Part shown: in pieces, positions 36,717-44,399 of the stretch
How the letters are laid out: each line of letters starts with the position of its first letter
Position numbering within the stretch: position 1 is the first letter of the stretch
Assembly (NCBI RefSeq): GCF_002743335.1
Contig: NZ_PDZB01000003.1
Coordinates: 1 to 64,000 of the forward strand
Source of the DNA: Sporosarcina sp. P32b
GTDB lineage: Bacteria; Bacillota; Bacilli; Bacillales_A; Planococcaceae
DNA length: 64,000 nucleotides
Direction of reading: 5' to 3'
The notes under the pieces: generated by a model
The model's database searches: none
The model's input: the letters and a program-made list of their open reading frames with translations, nothing else
What the model was told of the DNA's origin: nothing
Position numbers and translations under genes: made by a program

Positions 36717-37177
36717 TGGAACGTGTTTTAGATGTCAGTTGTGGTTGTCGTTTGTTTTGGTTCGACAATCAAAATGACGATGCGATTGATATGGATAAAA
36801 GAGTAGTTTCAGAAAAAACTATGCGATGGAAGAAAGCTAGAAGTAAATCCAGAAATAATTGCAGATTTTCGTGATGTGAAATTTGCGGATGAATCACGGT
36901 AGATGGTCATATTTGATCCTCCACATTTGATTAAGGCGGACGAGAATTCATGGTTGGGTAAGAAAAAGAAATACGGAATTTTAGAAGAGACTTAGTCAAA
37001 TTACATTCGGTAGAGTTTCGAAGAATGTATGAGAGTTTTAAAACCAAACAGAACACTTATTTTCAAACAGAATGAAGATCAGATAAAGCTCCGAGATATT
37101 TAAAAGTGATAGATTATAAGCTGCTGTTTGGAAACAGAAGAAGCAAAACATACTGGTTTGTTTTCATGAAAGATTGA
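36711..37177 (+). pseudogene. Phage-type class I SAM methyltransferase, several frameshifts
   Basis: Pieces in all three frames line up with a small phage-type methyltransferase: VLDVSCGCRLFWFDNQNDDA near 36723, VIFDPPHLIKA near 36906, CMRVLKPNRTLIFKQNEDQI near 37025 and the C-terminal end LLFGNRRSKTYWFVFMKD before TGA at 37175-37177. SAM-site and DPPH motif are present but the gene has at least three frameshifts or stops. It starts at the edge of the integrase fragment, so the junction may be a deletion. Confidence 0.7.
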
Positions 37178-37182
37178 GGAAC

Positions 37183-37245
37183 ATTCCAAAAAAAAACGCA
37201 TAAAAAGACCGTTATTCATCTCTGAAAAAATCGGTCAAGTTTTAT
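37183..37245 (-). terminator. Terminator-like hairpin downstream of the small hydrophobic ORF
   Basis: On the minus strand GACCG and CGGTC flank about 25 nt, followed by TTTTTATGCG and a run of T. Only a short stem, so moderate confidence. It would end a transcript that starts near 37490. Confidence 0.5.
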
Positions 37246-37350
37246 CTTGTTAATATTTTTTATTATTACTAATTTGGTGTAAGGAGAGAGAGGAAGTTAC
37301 TCCACCCAAACTTACAGCAATCACCTATCTTTATATCCTTTTTGCAACTA

Positions 37351-37452
37351 TCAGAAAAATCGAATTAAATAATTCGAAAGCAGGCCACTGATAACTAGCA
37401 CCAACATATCTAACACCAATATATCTAACATATACTCAACTAATTTCTTCAT
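37351..37452 (-). CDS. Small hydrophobic peptide, possible type I toxin
   Basis: A 33-residue peptide: MKKLVEYMLDILVLDMLVLV, a short linker ISG, then a hydrophobic and basic end (LLSNYLIRFF). It is likely membrane-inserted. The ATG at 37452 lies 8 nt from GGAG at 37461-37464. That GGAG is in the right arm of a perfect 8-bp hairpin (CCGACAAT, ATGA loop, ATTGTCGG), so the ribosome site is partly hidden, a trait of type I toxin messages. TATAAT lies upstream on the same strand near 37499-37504. No sequence family recognised; the toxin idea rests on length, hydrophobicity and the hidden SD. Confidence 0.5.
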   Translation of the reverse strand: MKKLVEYMLDILVLDMLVLVISGLLSNYLIRFF

Positions 37453-37807
37453 TTGCATCACTCCGACAATTCATATTGTCGGTGATTGGTCTTACTATTA
37501 TATGAAACCCCTGTGTTTTTATACGTGAAAAATAGATTAAAGGAGATTTTTAAAAAAAGACAGGATCTCTCCCGTCATGGCTGACATTATTGTATCACGT
37601 GGAGGGGTCCTGGTAAATATAGAAAATTTGTCGATTGATGGGCAAGGAAGATTAGAAATTGATATAATGGCATTACTAATGACCTGTGTTGTGGTGATTT
37701 CGGAGGGGGTTGCTAAGTTACGAGAATTACGAGAGCATGGTGAATATAAGAATATAGACGCACTAGGAGAATGTCAGAGGGATGCGGAGGGAAGAGGAGG
37801 AAGAGCT
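37453..37807. other. Intergenic stretch upstream of the first island membrane protein
   Basis: Contains the SD-sequestering hairpin, a TATAAT on the minus strand and a minus-strand terminator-like hairpin (about 37553-37578, GACGGG/CCTGTC then seven T). A frame in phase with the 37808 gene extends from ATG 37577 without a binding site; its 77 codons do not resemble the rest of that protein. Confidence 0.45.
37461..37484 (-). promoter_or_regulatory. SD-sequestering hairpin
   Basis: CCGACAAT-atga-ATTGTCGG on the minus strand, 8-bp perfect stem. The right arm (ATTGTCGG) overlaps the start of GGAG, the ribosome binding site of the 33-residue ORF. Confidence 0.6.
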
Positions 37808-38725
37808 TTGAAGGAATGGAATATAGAGAGAGTAATGCTCTACATAACCATTTTTATACTAGTTGGCATACAGACCTTTCTAATATTTTGGATAACCAAT
37901 CCTTTTAAAAAACTGTCGTTAAAAGAAACGTTAGAGGTATCGTCGGACTTTGTTGTTATATTAGGAGTGTTTTTTACAATTATAACAATTGTATTGGCTA
38001 AAAAGAGTCTTGAATCAGGTGTTTATCAACTAGAAGAAATGAGAAAACAAAGATTCCATTCGCAAGAGCCTGAGCTGTTTTTAGAACCTAAATCTTTTGA
38101 GGTGAATTATCAAAATCAAAATATTATATTTCACGCACCATGGAAAAGTAATGATTTGGAATTTGATGAAAAAAACGCAGTACGCTTAGTAATATCCAAT
38201 ATAGGTAAAGGGGTAGCAAAAAATATAAAAATCAAACTATTTTTCGAAGATGACTACTTTAATCGGATAATGCAAATTGATTATGTCGAAGTCTTTGATA
38301 TGAAGATGATAGAAATGGAAAATGAAACCATGTTATTTCAGTACAAACATGGTGACAAACGTAAAGGCGTATCAATGAAAAGTTATTATGTCGAAGAAAA
38401 ACAACGTATATTTCATCATTATGTTAGACCAGAAAACAATTTCGAAGTTTTATTGGATAGATATATGTTCGAGATTTTAAATATGCATTTATTTTTAAAC
38501 GCAGCTAACTTTCTTGATGCAGGAAATATTTTTGATGCGAAATTTAAATTGGAATTAACCTACCGAGATTCCTTTGATAACGAATATTCAAAGGAAATAG
38601 ATGTAATATTTCCCATTAGTTCTGTAGGAGCACAGCTAATAGACTTTCCTTACGGGATGGATGTTGAATTTCAACTTCAAACATATGACAAAACAAGCCA
38701 TAAAAAATATTATAAGAATAGTTAG
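37808..38725 (+). CDS. Membrane protein of unknown function
   Basis: 305 residues if it begins at TTG 37808, which lies 7 nt after GAGGAGG. Two membrane helices (about residues 9-31 and 45-65) are followed by a coiled segment (KKSLESGVYQLEEMRKQRF) and a cytosolic beta-rich domain of about 210 residues (VRLVISNIGKGVAKNIKIKL) that looks like an Ig- or arrestin-like sandwich. The open frame reaches ATG 37577 but has no binding site there. Low GC and no homologue recognised. Followed by a hairpin that is repeated after the next gene. Confidence 0.6.
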   Translation: MKEWNIERVMLYITIFILVGIQTFLIFWITNPFKKLSLKETLEVSSDFVVILGVFFTIITIVLAKKSLESGVYQLEEMRKQRFHSQEPELFLEPKSFEVNYQNQNIIFHAPWKSNDLEFDEKNAVRLVISNIGKGVAKNIKIKLFFEDDYFNRIMQIDYVEVFDMKMIEMENETMLFQYKHGDKRKGVSMKSYYVEEKQRIFHHYVRPENNFEVLLDRYMFEILNMHLFLNAANFLDAGNIFDAKFKLELTYRDSFDNEYSKEIDVIFPISSVGAQLIDFPYGMDVEFQLQTYDKTSHKKYYKNS

Positions 38726-38749
38726 TAATTCGCACTGACCAACCAAAGA

Positions 38750-38794
38750 ACAACATTTGATTGTAGCATTGCGCTGCGTCATTTGTTGTCCATT
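38750..38794 (+). repeat. Hairpin element, copy 1
   Basis: Two-tier stem-loop: outer AACAAC near 38750 pairs with GTTGTC near 38787, with inner GTAGC/GCTGC. It shares about 40 of 44 bases with the copy at 39519-39562. No long T-run after this copy. Confidence 0.7.
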
Positions 38795-38836
38795 ATGCAA
38801 TTGGTGAATATCGAATTATAACTAACAGAGGGGAGT

Positions 38837-39493
38837 ATGGCGGATATGGAGGGAATAGGGGTAGGAGTTTTGAGGAAAAGAGATAACTTTTATATTTATT
38901 TTAGTATTTTTTCTCTCATATTCATTTTGATATTAGTTTATTTTTTCTACGAAAAGAGGTATTGTCTATCGGATTTCCTAGATGTGAAAACAATATTTCA
39001 AGTAATCGGAACAGTGTTCGGTGCCTACTTTGGTGCCAAAGTAGCTGGTAAGTATGCGATAGACTCTGCAGAAAAAATAATATTCGAGGAAAAAAACAAT
39101 CGTTCAGAATTGTTTAAGAAAACCATAATCATGGACGATATAGAAATATATTCTGAGCTTTTAAGCCAAGCGAACGGTATATATGTAAATAAGAAAAGCA
39201 AATACGAAAAGTTTTTTATATGGGGTTTCAAGGAGGTATATAGTAACTACAAAACTGTAGAGTTGAATATAATCCCGTTAACCTATTTAAAAAGTTATAA
39301 GGAATTTGAGTTTAGTATAAATAATTTAAATTCTTTAGTTAAACAAATCGATTCTAAAAGTTACTTTGTTTCACCGGATGAATCTCCGGATGAAGCATTT
39401 GAAAAAGTTTACGAGAGATTAAATGAATCCAGAACTGACATGGAAAACCGGTTAACAGATTTGAAAAGAGAATTAGGAATAGATAACTATTAA
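38837..39493 (+). CDS. Membrane protein of unknown function
   Basis: A protein of up to 218 residues. Two membrane helices (about residues 18-39 and 52-70, the second ending FGAYFGAKVAGKYA) precede a charged helical cytosolic part that ends in a coiled coil (NESRTDMENRLTDLKREL). GAGGGGAG lies 2 nt before ATG 38837 and 10-11 nt before ATG 38846, so the second ATG may be the true start. No family recognised; it follows the same gene-then-hairpin pattern as its neighbour. Confidence 0.6.
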   Translation: MADMEGIGVGVLRKRDNFYIYFSIFSLIFILILVYFFYEKRYCLSDFLDVKTIFQVIGTVFGAYFGAKVAGKYAIDSAEKIIFEEKNNRSELFKKTIIMDDIEIYSELLSQANGIYVNKKSKYEKFFIWGFKEVYSNYKTVELNIIPLTYLKSYKEFEFSINNLNSLVKQIDSKSYFVSPDESPDEAFEKVYERLNESRTDMENRLTDLKRELGIDNY

Positions 39494-39518
39494 TATAAGT
39501 CCCCTTGGCCAACCCGAG

Positions 39519-39572
39519 GACGACATTTGATTGCAGCACTGCGCTGCGTCATTTGTTGTCCTCTTTTTTATT
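39519..39572 (+). terminator. Terminator, hairpin element copy 2
   Basis: GGACGACA at about 39519-39526 pairs with TGTTGTCC near 39555-39562 and an inner GCAGC/GCTGC hairpin; CTCTTTTTTATTTT follows, so this copy is a plausible terminator. It is a near-copy of 38750-38794. Confidence 0.75.
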
Positions 39573-39609
39573 TTAAAAAAGAAGAGGTGAAAAAAATTTG
39601 ATTTCATCA

Positions 39610-40227
39610 TTATTGTTCTATCGATTCTTGCACTTGTTTCCTCGATCTTTGTATTGCTATCCACTCTTCATCGCTAAGTGTTATCACTTTTGAGTAATGC
39701 TTAAAGTATTTCCTTGTTGAAGCATATGGATTCTTTCTAAGAGTCTTAATAGCAAATTTGATGTCAACAATAAAAGTTTTTGTGGCCGGATGAACTAACG
39801 TTTCAAATCTCTTAAAACTATTTGCTGGAACAAGACCGTAATTCGAATCTAAAGGGTTGAAATGAGATATTGTATTTTCCATTTCGTTTATTGCGAGTAA
39901 TTGATCACTCTGAAATTCAGGACGAATAGCATATTTATAAAATCCGGGAAGTAGATCCTTTGTGAGTCCATCATACAGTGAAATATCAAAAAAACCAATA
40001 TCCTTCGGAGACATATTTATTATCTTAACGACTATAAACACTGATGTGGTTTGATTCGGAAATACGAGCTCTTTATCAAAGTTTTCAACTCTATCAATTA
40101 ACCCTAGATTTTCAATAGTAACATCTAACCTTTTTCTGTTTATCCATAGGGTGAAAAAAGAAATGAATAATGATACACAAGAAATCAATAATGCAATAAC
40201 TTTTACATCCAATAAAAACGTAAACAA
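39610..40227 (-). CDS. Membrane-anchored protein of unknown function
   Basis: A 205-residue protein with one N-terminal membrane helix (residues 7-29, VKVIALLISCVSLFISFFTL) and a soluble domain. The soluble part begins RKRLDVTIEN and has beta-sandwich-like strands (FIVVKIINMSPKDIGFFDIS). TTG start at 40227 lies about 9 nt after AAAAGGA. It faces the 38837 gene convergently, with the hairpin element between. The same TM-plus-sandwich plan as the 37808 protein is visible, but sequence identity is not obvious. Confidence 0.6.
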   Translation of the reverse strand: MFTFLLDVKVIALLISCVSLFISFFTLWINRKRLDVTIENLGLIDRVENFDKELVFPNQTTSVFIVVKIINMSPKDIGFFDISLYDGLTKDLLPGFYKYAIRPEFQSDQLLAINEMENTISHFNPLDSNYGLVPANSFKRFETLVHPATKTFIVDIKFAIKTLRKNPYASTRKYFKHYSKVITLSDEEWIAIQRSRKQVQESIEQ

Positions 40228-40426
40228 ATGAATTCATCCTTTTCAAATATAATTATCAATTTTTCTCGTCGTTACAATTATTTTACACAAAAATGATGTT
40301 TTAGCACACAGAGAGGGACTCAAATGGTTCGAAGTCGTACTAGGCTGAGTTAAAGTGATACTAATTCTGTTCAAAGTAATTCAAAAAACAACAAAACGGT
40401 GCAAATAAGAGGGAAAACGAAAATTT
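40228..40426. other. Intergenic stretch, likely prophage debris
   Basis: About 200 AT-rich bases with no ORF or motif. It ends at the fragment of an XRE-type helix-turn-helix. Confidence 0.35.
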
Positions 40427-40510
40427 AACGATAGGGAACTGGCTGATTTAATGGGAGTTAATCGAGACACATACAGGCGTGGATCAAGTGGAGCAATTCG
40501 GAGAAAATAA
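40427..40510 (+). pseudogene. XRE-type helix-turn-helix fragment
   Basis: A 27-codon open fragment reads NDRELADLMGVNRDTYRRGS, the turn and recognition helix of an XRE repressor (ELADLLGVSRxT pattern). There is no start and the frame ends at TAA 40508. Remnant only. Confidence 0.5.
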
Positions 40511-40524
40511 AAGGGGGAATCGGC

Positions 40525-40949
40525 ATGACAGAAAAGCAAATCTAGCAGATTTTAAAGGACTATCACTGGATGATTAATTCGGTAAAGGTGATGCTTGAGA
40601 ATCTACAAGATGCAGGCGGTAAATTAATTGCACAATATGGAATTGAAGCGGCTATGCCGAAAGCTCAAGGTGGATCTAGTGACACTGTTTACACAGAAGT
40701 AGTCAGACAGTCTAAACAATTCAAAACGATTGAGGGATTTGAAAACAAAATCATACTGATTCAGAAACATATTCACGGGATTCAAGACGTGCGAGAGAAG
40801 GAAGTATTGCATTGGATTTTTAGAGGGGGAAAGTGTACTCATGGATTGCTAGACATATGGGATTATTACATACACATATCAAACGATTGTTTTCTTCTAT
40901 CGCGAAGCAATTGGTTCAGGATGTTCAAAACGTTCAAAAGTGCATATAG
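40525..40949 (+). pseudogene. RinA/ArpU-type phage late regulator with nonsense and frameshift
   Basis: The ATG at 40525 has AAGGGGG upstream. The frame has an early TAG (MTEKQI-stop, at codon 7), then continues with the family-like segment DYHWMINSVKVMLENLQDAG and REKEVLHWIFRGG. A frameshift near 40830-40840 moves the C-terminal helix-turn-helix (WIARHMGLLHTHIKRLFSSI) into another frame, which ends at TAG 40947-40949. Together they make the roughly 140-residue RinA/ArpU-type regulator of phage late genes. Confidence 0.72.
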
Positions 40950-41111
40950 TTCAGTAGTTTGCATATGGAGAGAAAATTTTTATAGTCTGAGGTGGGGTGG
41001 GGGTTGCAATCCACTAACTATAAACCTTAAGACCTTCCCTGTACATAATGTGTAATGAAATAGAGGATTACCAACTTCCATGGCGAAGAATATCGATAGG
41101 GGGGTGAGTGG

Positions 41112-41324
41112 ATGAGAAAAGCAATTATGAAAAATCCTGAAGACTCATTGGAAAAAGTGGCTAATTCAACTTTTGCAGTAAAGGTACACCACAAAGGTCA
41201 AGACCATCCAGTGAAAATCGAAATAAACAATTATACTTACGCTGACGTTTTTGATGCAATATTGGAGCGGTATAATCATGACTTGGATTATATTGATAAG
41301 TTAACAATTGAAGTTGTTCGATGA
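41112..41324 (+). CDS. Small phage-type protein of unknown function
   Basis: A 70-residue protein with GGGGGGTGAG before its ATG. It lies between a broken phage regulator and terminase remnant and ends just before a UUCG-loop terminator. No family recognised. Confidence 0.55.
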   Translation: MRKAIMKNPEDSLEKVANSTFAVKVHHKGQDHPVKIEINNYTYADVFDAILERYNHDLDYIDKLTIEVVR

Positions 41325-41326
41325 AT

Positions 41327-41351
41327 GGCATCTCTTCGGAGGTGCTTTTTC
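41327..41351 (+). terminator. UUCG-tetraloop terminator
   Basis: Stem GGCATCTC/GAGGTGC with a TTCG loop, then TTTTT. The 18-nt core is identical to that at 31850-31867. Confidence 0.85.
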
Positions 41352-41378
41352 TATGCCTAAAAATAAAGGAATGACATC

Positions 41379-41546
41379 ATGGAAAAAGTTACTTTCAACG
41401 CACATATCACTAATATGCATATATTCGTAGGTGATCCGTACTCTAGCATGACTATAGATTACGAAGTCAATGCAGAGATATACAGTAAACTACAAGACAT
41501 GTTGATGGAAGGTAAGCGTCTAGAAATTACGATACATGAGAAATAA
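41379..41546 (+). CDS. Small phage-type protein, 55 residues
   Basis: ATG at 41379 follows AAAGGA by 8 nt. The product starts MEKVTFNAHITNMHIFVGDP and ends EITIHEK. Its sequence style (strand-rich, then a helix) suits a small phage protein. Its position between rinA and the terminase gene is typical of such genes. No function can be given. Confidence 0.5.
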   Translation: MEKVTFNAHITNMHIFVGDPYSSMTIDYEVNAEIYSKLQDMLMEGKRLEITIHEK

Positions 41547-41680
41547 TAGTGTTGTATAGTTTAGGTTTGAACTTATCAGGCGTCCTTGCGAGGGTGTCTT
41601 CTTTATTACAAACAAACGAAGTGACTAACATAATAGGGTGTTGAAAATTAATGGATTACGAGGAGGCGGAAGTGATGTAA

Positions 41681-41968
41681 ATGACAAATTGGGAAGAGAT
41701 TCAAAGAGATTGGGAAACATCGAAGATTACGCTGACTGCATTAGCAGAAAAGCATGATGTGAAACTAGGAACATTGAAAAGTAGAAAAAGTCGTGAAGCT
41801 TGGGTAAAAGGTTCATCCAAGAAAGATGCAACTATAAATAAAAAGGTTGCAACCCCGTCGAAAAGGATGCAACCGAAAAAGAAGGATAAAGAGCCTGTTG
41901 TTGAGTCGGATAACCTGACTGATAAAGGAGTCGCTTTTTTAGTTGTTCAAATATGGCAAGTGTCTTAA
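41681..41968 (+). pseudogene. Phage terminase small subunit, truncated
   Basis: 95 residues. The N-terminus (MTNWEEIQRDWETSKITLTA) matches the start of the PBSX XtmA-like terminase small subunit, with the LAEKHDVKLGTLKSRKSREAW helix-turn-helix and basic linker. The normal protein continues for more than 100 further residues after DNLTDKQ; here the frame changes at DNLTDK and ends IWQVS. The packaging genes that should follow are absent, so this is a remnant. Confidence 0.75.
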
Positions 41969-42798
41969 TTCTCTACCAAACTTTCCTCGTAACAATATTT
42001 ATACAATTCCCCAGCTACATAACAATCATGCAAAGCTTCGTGAGATGATAAATGATTCAGTTTTAAAAAACTTTTTAATGTTTCCAATTTATGGTTTTTA
42101 GTAAAATCTATATGTCTACGCGACAATGGAAGAGTATCAATTGCTCGGAATTTACGATATTCGATATGATTAATCTGCATTTGCGCTAACAAAAATTTCA
42201 TGTCGAACGTTGCGTTATGAGCAATAATTACATCATCACCGATAAAATTAATTAACTTCGGCAAAACTTTTTCTATCGTTGGAGAGTCGATTACGTCAAC
42301 ATTTTTAATTCCGTTTATTTTTGTAATAAAGTCAGGAATCGGAATTAATGGGTTTACAAATGTAACAAACTCATCTGTTTTCTCTAAATCTCGATACCTC
42401 ACGGCTGCTACTTGTATAATACTATCGTTTTCAGCAGAAAGACCTGTTGTCTCAAAATCTAAAACCGTGTAGTCTTTCACCAGTTTCCTCGCTTTTGTGT
42501 ACTCATAATTAATATCAACAGAATTCTGTTCAACTATTTTAGGCGATTTAGAAATCTCCACATTTTTTTGTAATATTGGTTCCTCTTTTTGTGATATTTG
42601 TTCCTCGTAAGGAAGCTTGTGGTTTAGCGGTAAATTATTTTTTTTATTGATAATCATTCTCTTGATTTCTTTTCGTATTCTTAATATACAAAATATCAAG
42701 GCTGGAAATAAAGAAAGATATCCTGTTAACGACGCTAATATGAAGCAAGTTAAAATTAACCAAAATGACTCGTACCACTTTACTTTCCCAACATACAT
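41965..42798 (-). CDS. DnaQ-type 3'-5' exonuclease with membrane anchor
   Basis: A 277-residue protein. Two membrane segments near the N-terminus (residues 9-30, FWLILTCFILASLTGYLSLF) precede a polar linker and a DEDDh exonuclease domain from about residue 115: Exo I VLDFETTGLS, Exo II HNATFDMKFLL and Exo III HEALHDCYVAGEL. It resembles the epsilon-like proofreading domain of DNA polymerase III, but the membrane anchor is unusual. ATG at 42798 follows AAAGGAGG; the upstream ATG in the frame (42846) has no site. It is convergent with the broken terminase gene. Confidence 0.85.
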   Translation of the reverse strand: MYVGKVKWYESFWLILTCFILASLTGYLSLFPALIFCILRIRKEIKRMIINKKNNLPLNHKLPYEEQISQKEEPILQKNVEISKSPKIVEQNSVDINYEYTKARKLVKDYTVLDFETTGLSAENDSIIQVAAVRYRDLEKTDEFVTFVNPLIPIPDFITKINGIKNVDVIDSPTIEKVLPKLINFIGDDVIIAHNATFDMKFLLAQMQINHIEYRKFRAIDTLPLSRRHIDFTKNHKLETLKSFLKLNHLSSHEALHDCYVAGELYKYCYEESLVEN

Positions 42799-42897
42799 AG
42801 TAAATACCTCCTTTATGTTAGTTCTATGGTACTGCATTCTTTGCACTTTGGCTATACTAAGACGAAAAACATAAATAACTTAAATTAGTCATCTACT

Positions 42898-43107
42898 TTA
42901 AAACTTACGTCCGTCTACCAAAACAAAATGCGCTTCATATTTAGCCCCTAATGATTCCGCAATTTCCACAAGTTCATTCTCACTAAAATTATCTCGTTTT
43001 AATTTGTTGGATATGTTCGACTGCGAGGTACCAAGCATTTCAGCGAGTTTTGCAGCAGTCACATCCCGCTCAACCATTAATAATTTGATTTTCTTCGCCA
43101 TTCCCAT
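42898..43107 (-). CDS. XRE-type helix-turn-helix repressor
   Basis: A 69-residue protein with the XRE helix-turn-helix AKLAEMLGTSQSNISNKLKR (about residues 19-38). ATG at 43107 after AGGTGGGG. It is divergent from the HTH protein at 43285, with four repeated boxes between, as in phage CI/Cro-type switches. Likely autoregulator of this region. Confidence 0.8.
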   Translation of the reverse strand: MGMAKKIKLLMVERDVTAAKLAEMLGTSQSNISNKLKRDNFSENELVEIAESLGAKYEAHFVLVDGRKF

Positions 43108-43179
43108 AATCGTAACCCCACCTTTTTATTATTTATTATTACTATTATAACTTATATATTCACCTAAATTAAATAATTA

Positions 43180-43267
43180 TTCACTTTTAAGTATATTTAC
43201 ATTTACTTGTTCGCTTTTTAGTTGTATATTTTTATTAAAAAGTGAATTAATTTCAATAAAAAGTGAA
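43180..43267. promoter_or_regulatory. Four operator-like boxes between divergent regulators
   Basis: TTCACTTTTA at 43180-43189, TTCGCTTTTTA at 43210-43220, and two copies of TAAAAAGTGAA at 43236-43246 and 43257-43267. The two left boxes are inverted relative to the two right boxes. They span the control region of the divergent XRE repressor and HTH genes. Confidence 0.65.
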
Positions 43268-43284
43268 AAAACAAGGTGAAGACA

Positions 43285-44022
43285 ATGGCGTTCGAATATT
43301 TAGCACAGTACAAAACATTTGTATCAGTAACAGAAATGGACAAGAGTGTTGAAGACCATATTTCTGCACACTATTTTTATCTAACTGAATCAGAGCGTGC
43401 CATCGTTTTTGCTATCGCTACACGTTCCTTAATGTATCCAGGAGCATCACACTTAAAAGCTTCCACAATTGCAGAATCATTGGAGATCAGCACGAAGACA
43501 GTCTACCGCGGCGTTAAGAAGTTGGCTGAATTAGGTATCATCGAAAAGGTACCAGGCGCGAAACTTAACAGGATAAAAGGTGCCAGCATTTATATAATAC
43601 TCCCATCTGTCCCGTCGGAAGTGTCTCAACGAGGGACAGACGATGAAGTTAGTAACGACGCTGTTAGACTTCCACAATCTGAAACTCAATCTTTTAATTC
43701 TTTTAATCTTTTAAGTTCTAAACAAGCAAATAATATTATAAGAGGTGGCGAGCAATTAGCATTAGAATCTGAAAACAAAAAAGCATTCATGAATGAGTGG
43801 CAAGTAATGTTGTACGACTTATTCTATTCACTACCATTGAAAAATGAATTGAAGGCTCAGCTGCATAAATTTGTATTGGCAACTGAAATAAATAATGTGA
43901 AAGATTTTGTTCGTGCTAAGGATGTTTTGTTTAATATCATAAAGGATATTAACAGTGGAGTGCTTACAGTTATCCAGCACGTTACGCGCCGTGTTTGTGG
44001 GAGCGCATCAAAAGGCAAATGA
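43285..44022 (+). CDS. Helix-turn-helix protein of phage/plasmid type
   Basis: A 245-residue protein with a winged helix-turn-helix (TIAESLEISTKTVYRGVKKL, about residues 66-85) after a LTESERAIVFAIATRS helix. ATG at 43285 follows AAGGTGAAG. Residues 100-160 are Ser/Asn-rich. At about 43980 the frame seems shifted: the final residues TRRVCGSASKGK are unlike the rest, while another frame continues FVGAHQKANERLEKTSYKSS to a TAG at 44102-44104. The protein may have lost its native C-terminus. The role is unknown; similar proteins occur with replication or plasmid genes. Confidence 0.6.
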   Translation: MAFEYLAQYKTFVSVTEMDKSVEDHISAHYFYLTESERAIVFAIATRSLMYPGASHLKASTIAESLEISTKTVYRGVKKLAELGIIEKVPGAKLNRIKGASIYIILPSVPSEVSQRGTDDEVSNDAVRLPQSETQSFNSFNLLSSKQANNIIRGGEQLALESENKKAFMNEWQVMLYDLFYSLPLKNELKAQLHKFVLATEINNVKDFVRAKDVLFNIIKDINSGVLTVIQHVTRRVCGSASKGK

Positions 44023-44104
44023 GCGACTGGAAAAGACGTCATATAAATCTTCAGCTGTGGAAGACAATGCGCCAAAAGTAAAGCTAGTACCGTTCTATAA
44101 TTAG
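44023..44104 (+). pseudogene. Shifted C-terminal end of the 43285 HTH gene
   Basis: In another frame than the annotated gene, the codons FVGAHQKANERLEKTSYKSS AVEDNAPKVKLVPF read on from about 43985 to TAG 44102-44104, as expected for the native tail. A single indel near 43980 would restore one protein of about 280 residues. Confidence 0.5.
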
Positions 44105-44399
44105 TTGATTGAGCGTGAGGGAAATTGTGTTCATTCTATTAAGACTAAACCATTAATTGAGGATTGGTTATTGTGGTAAATAAAAAGACCACTAAAAAAT
44201 AGAGTGATCCATAAATAATCGGTATATTAGCCGCCTATGTTGTTTTTTTTATTAGTCCTAACTTAGCCCCAAACTAGCCGGAACTATATACTTTAACGTG
44301 CATTATTATACTTACATGAATAAATGGAAAAAAAGCCCGAAACCCTGAATTAACAAGGTTTCTAAGGCTTTTAATACTACTGTTTGCAATGCAAACTTA
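44105..44399. other. Right flank of the accessory island
   Basis: About 295 bases with no gene. The rpsD terminator lies at its right end. No clear attachment-site repeat was recognised. Confidence 0.4.
44331..44375 (-). terminator. rpsD terminator
   Basis: On the minus strand AAAGCC-TTA-GAAACC pairs with GGTTTCGGGCTTT, ending in a run of seven T. Confidence 0.8.

Noticed and set aside
37577..37807. ATG 37577 as the start of the 382-residue protein
   Set aside because: No binding site there; GAGGAGG sits 7 nt before TTG 37808.
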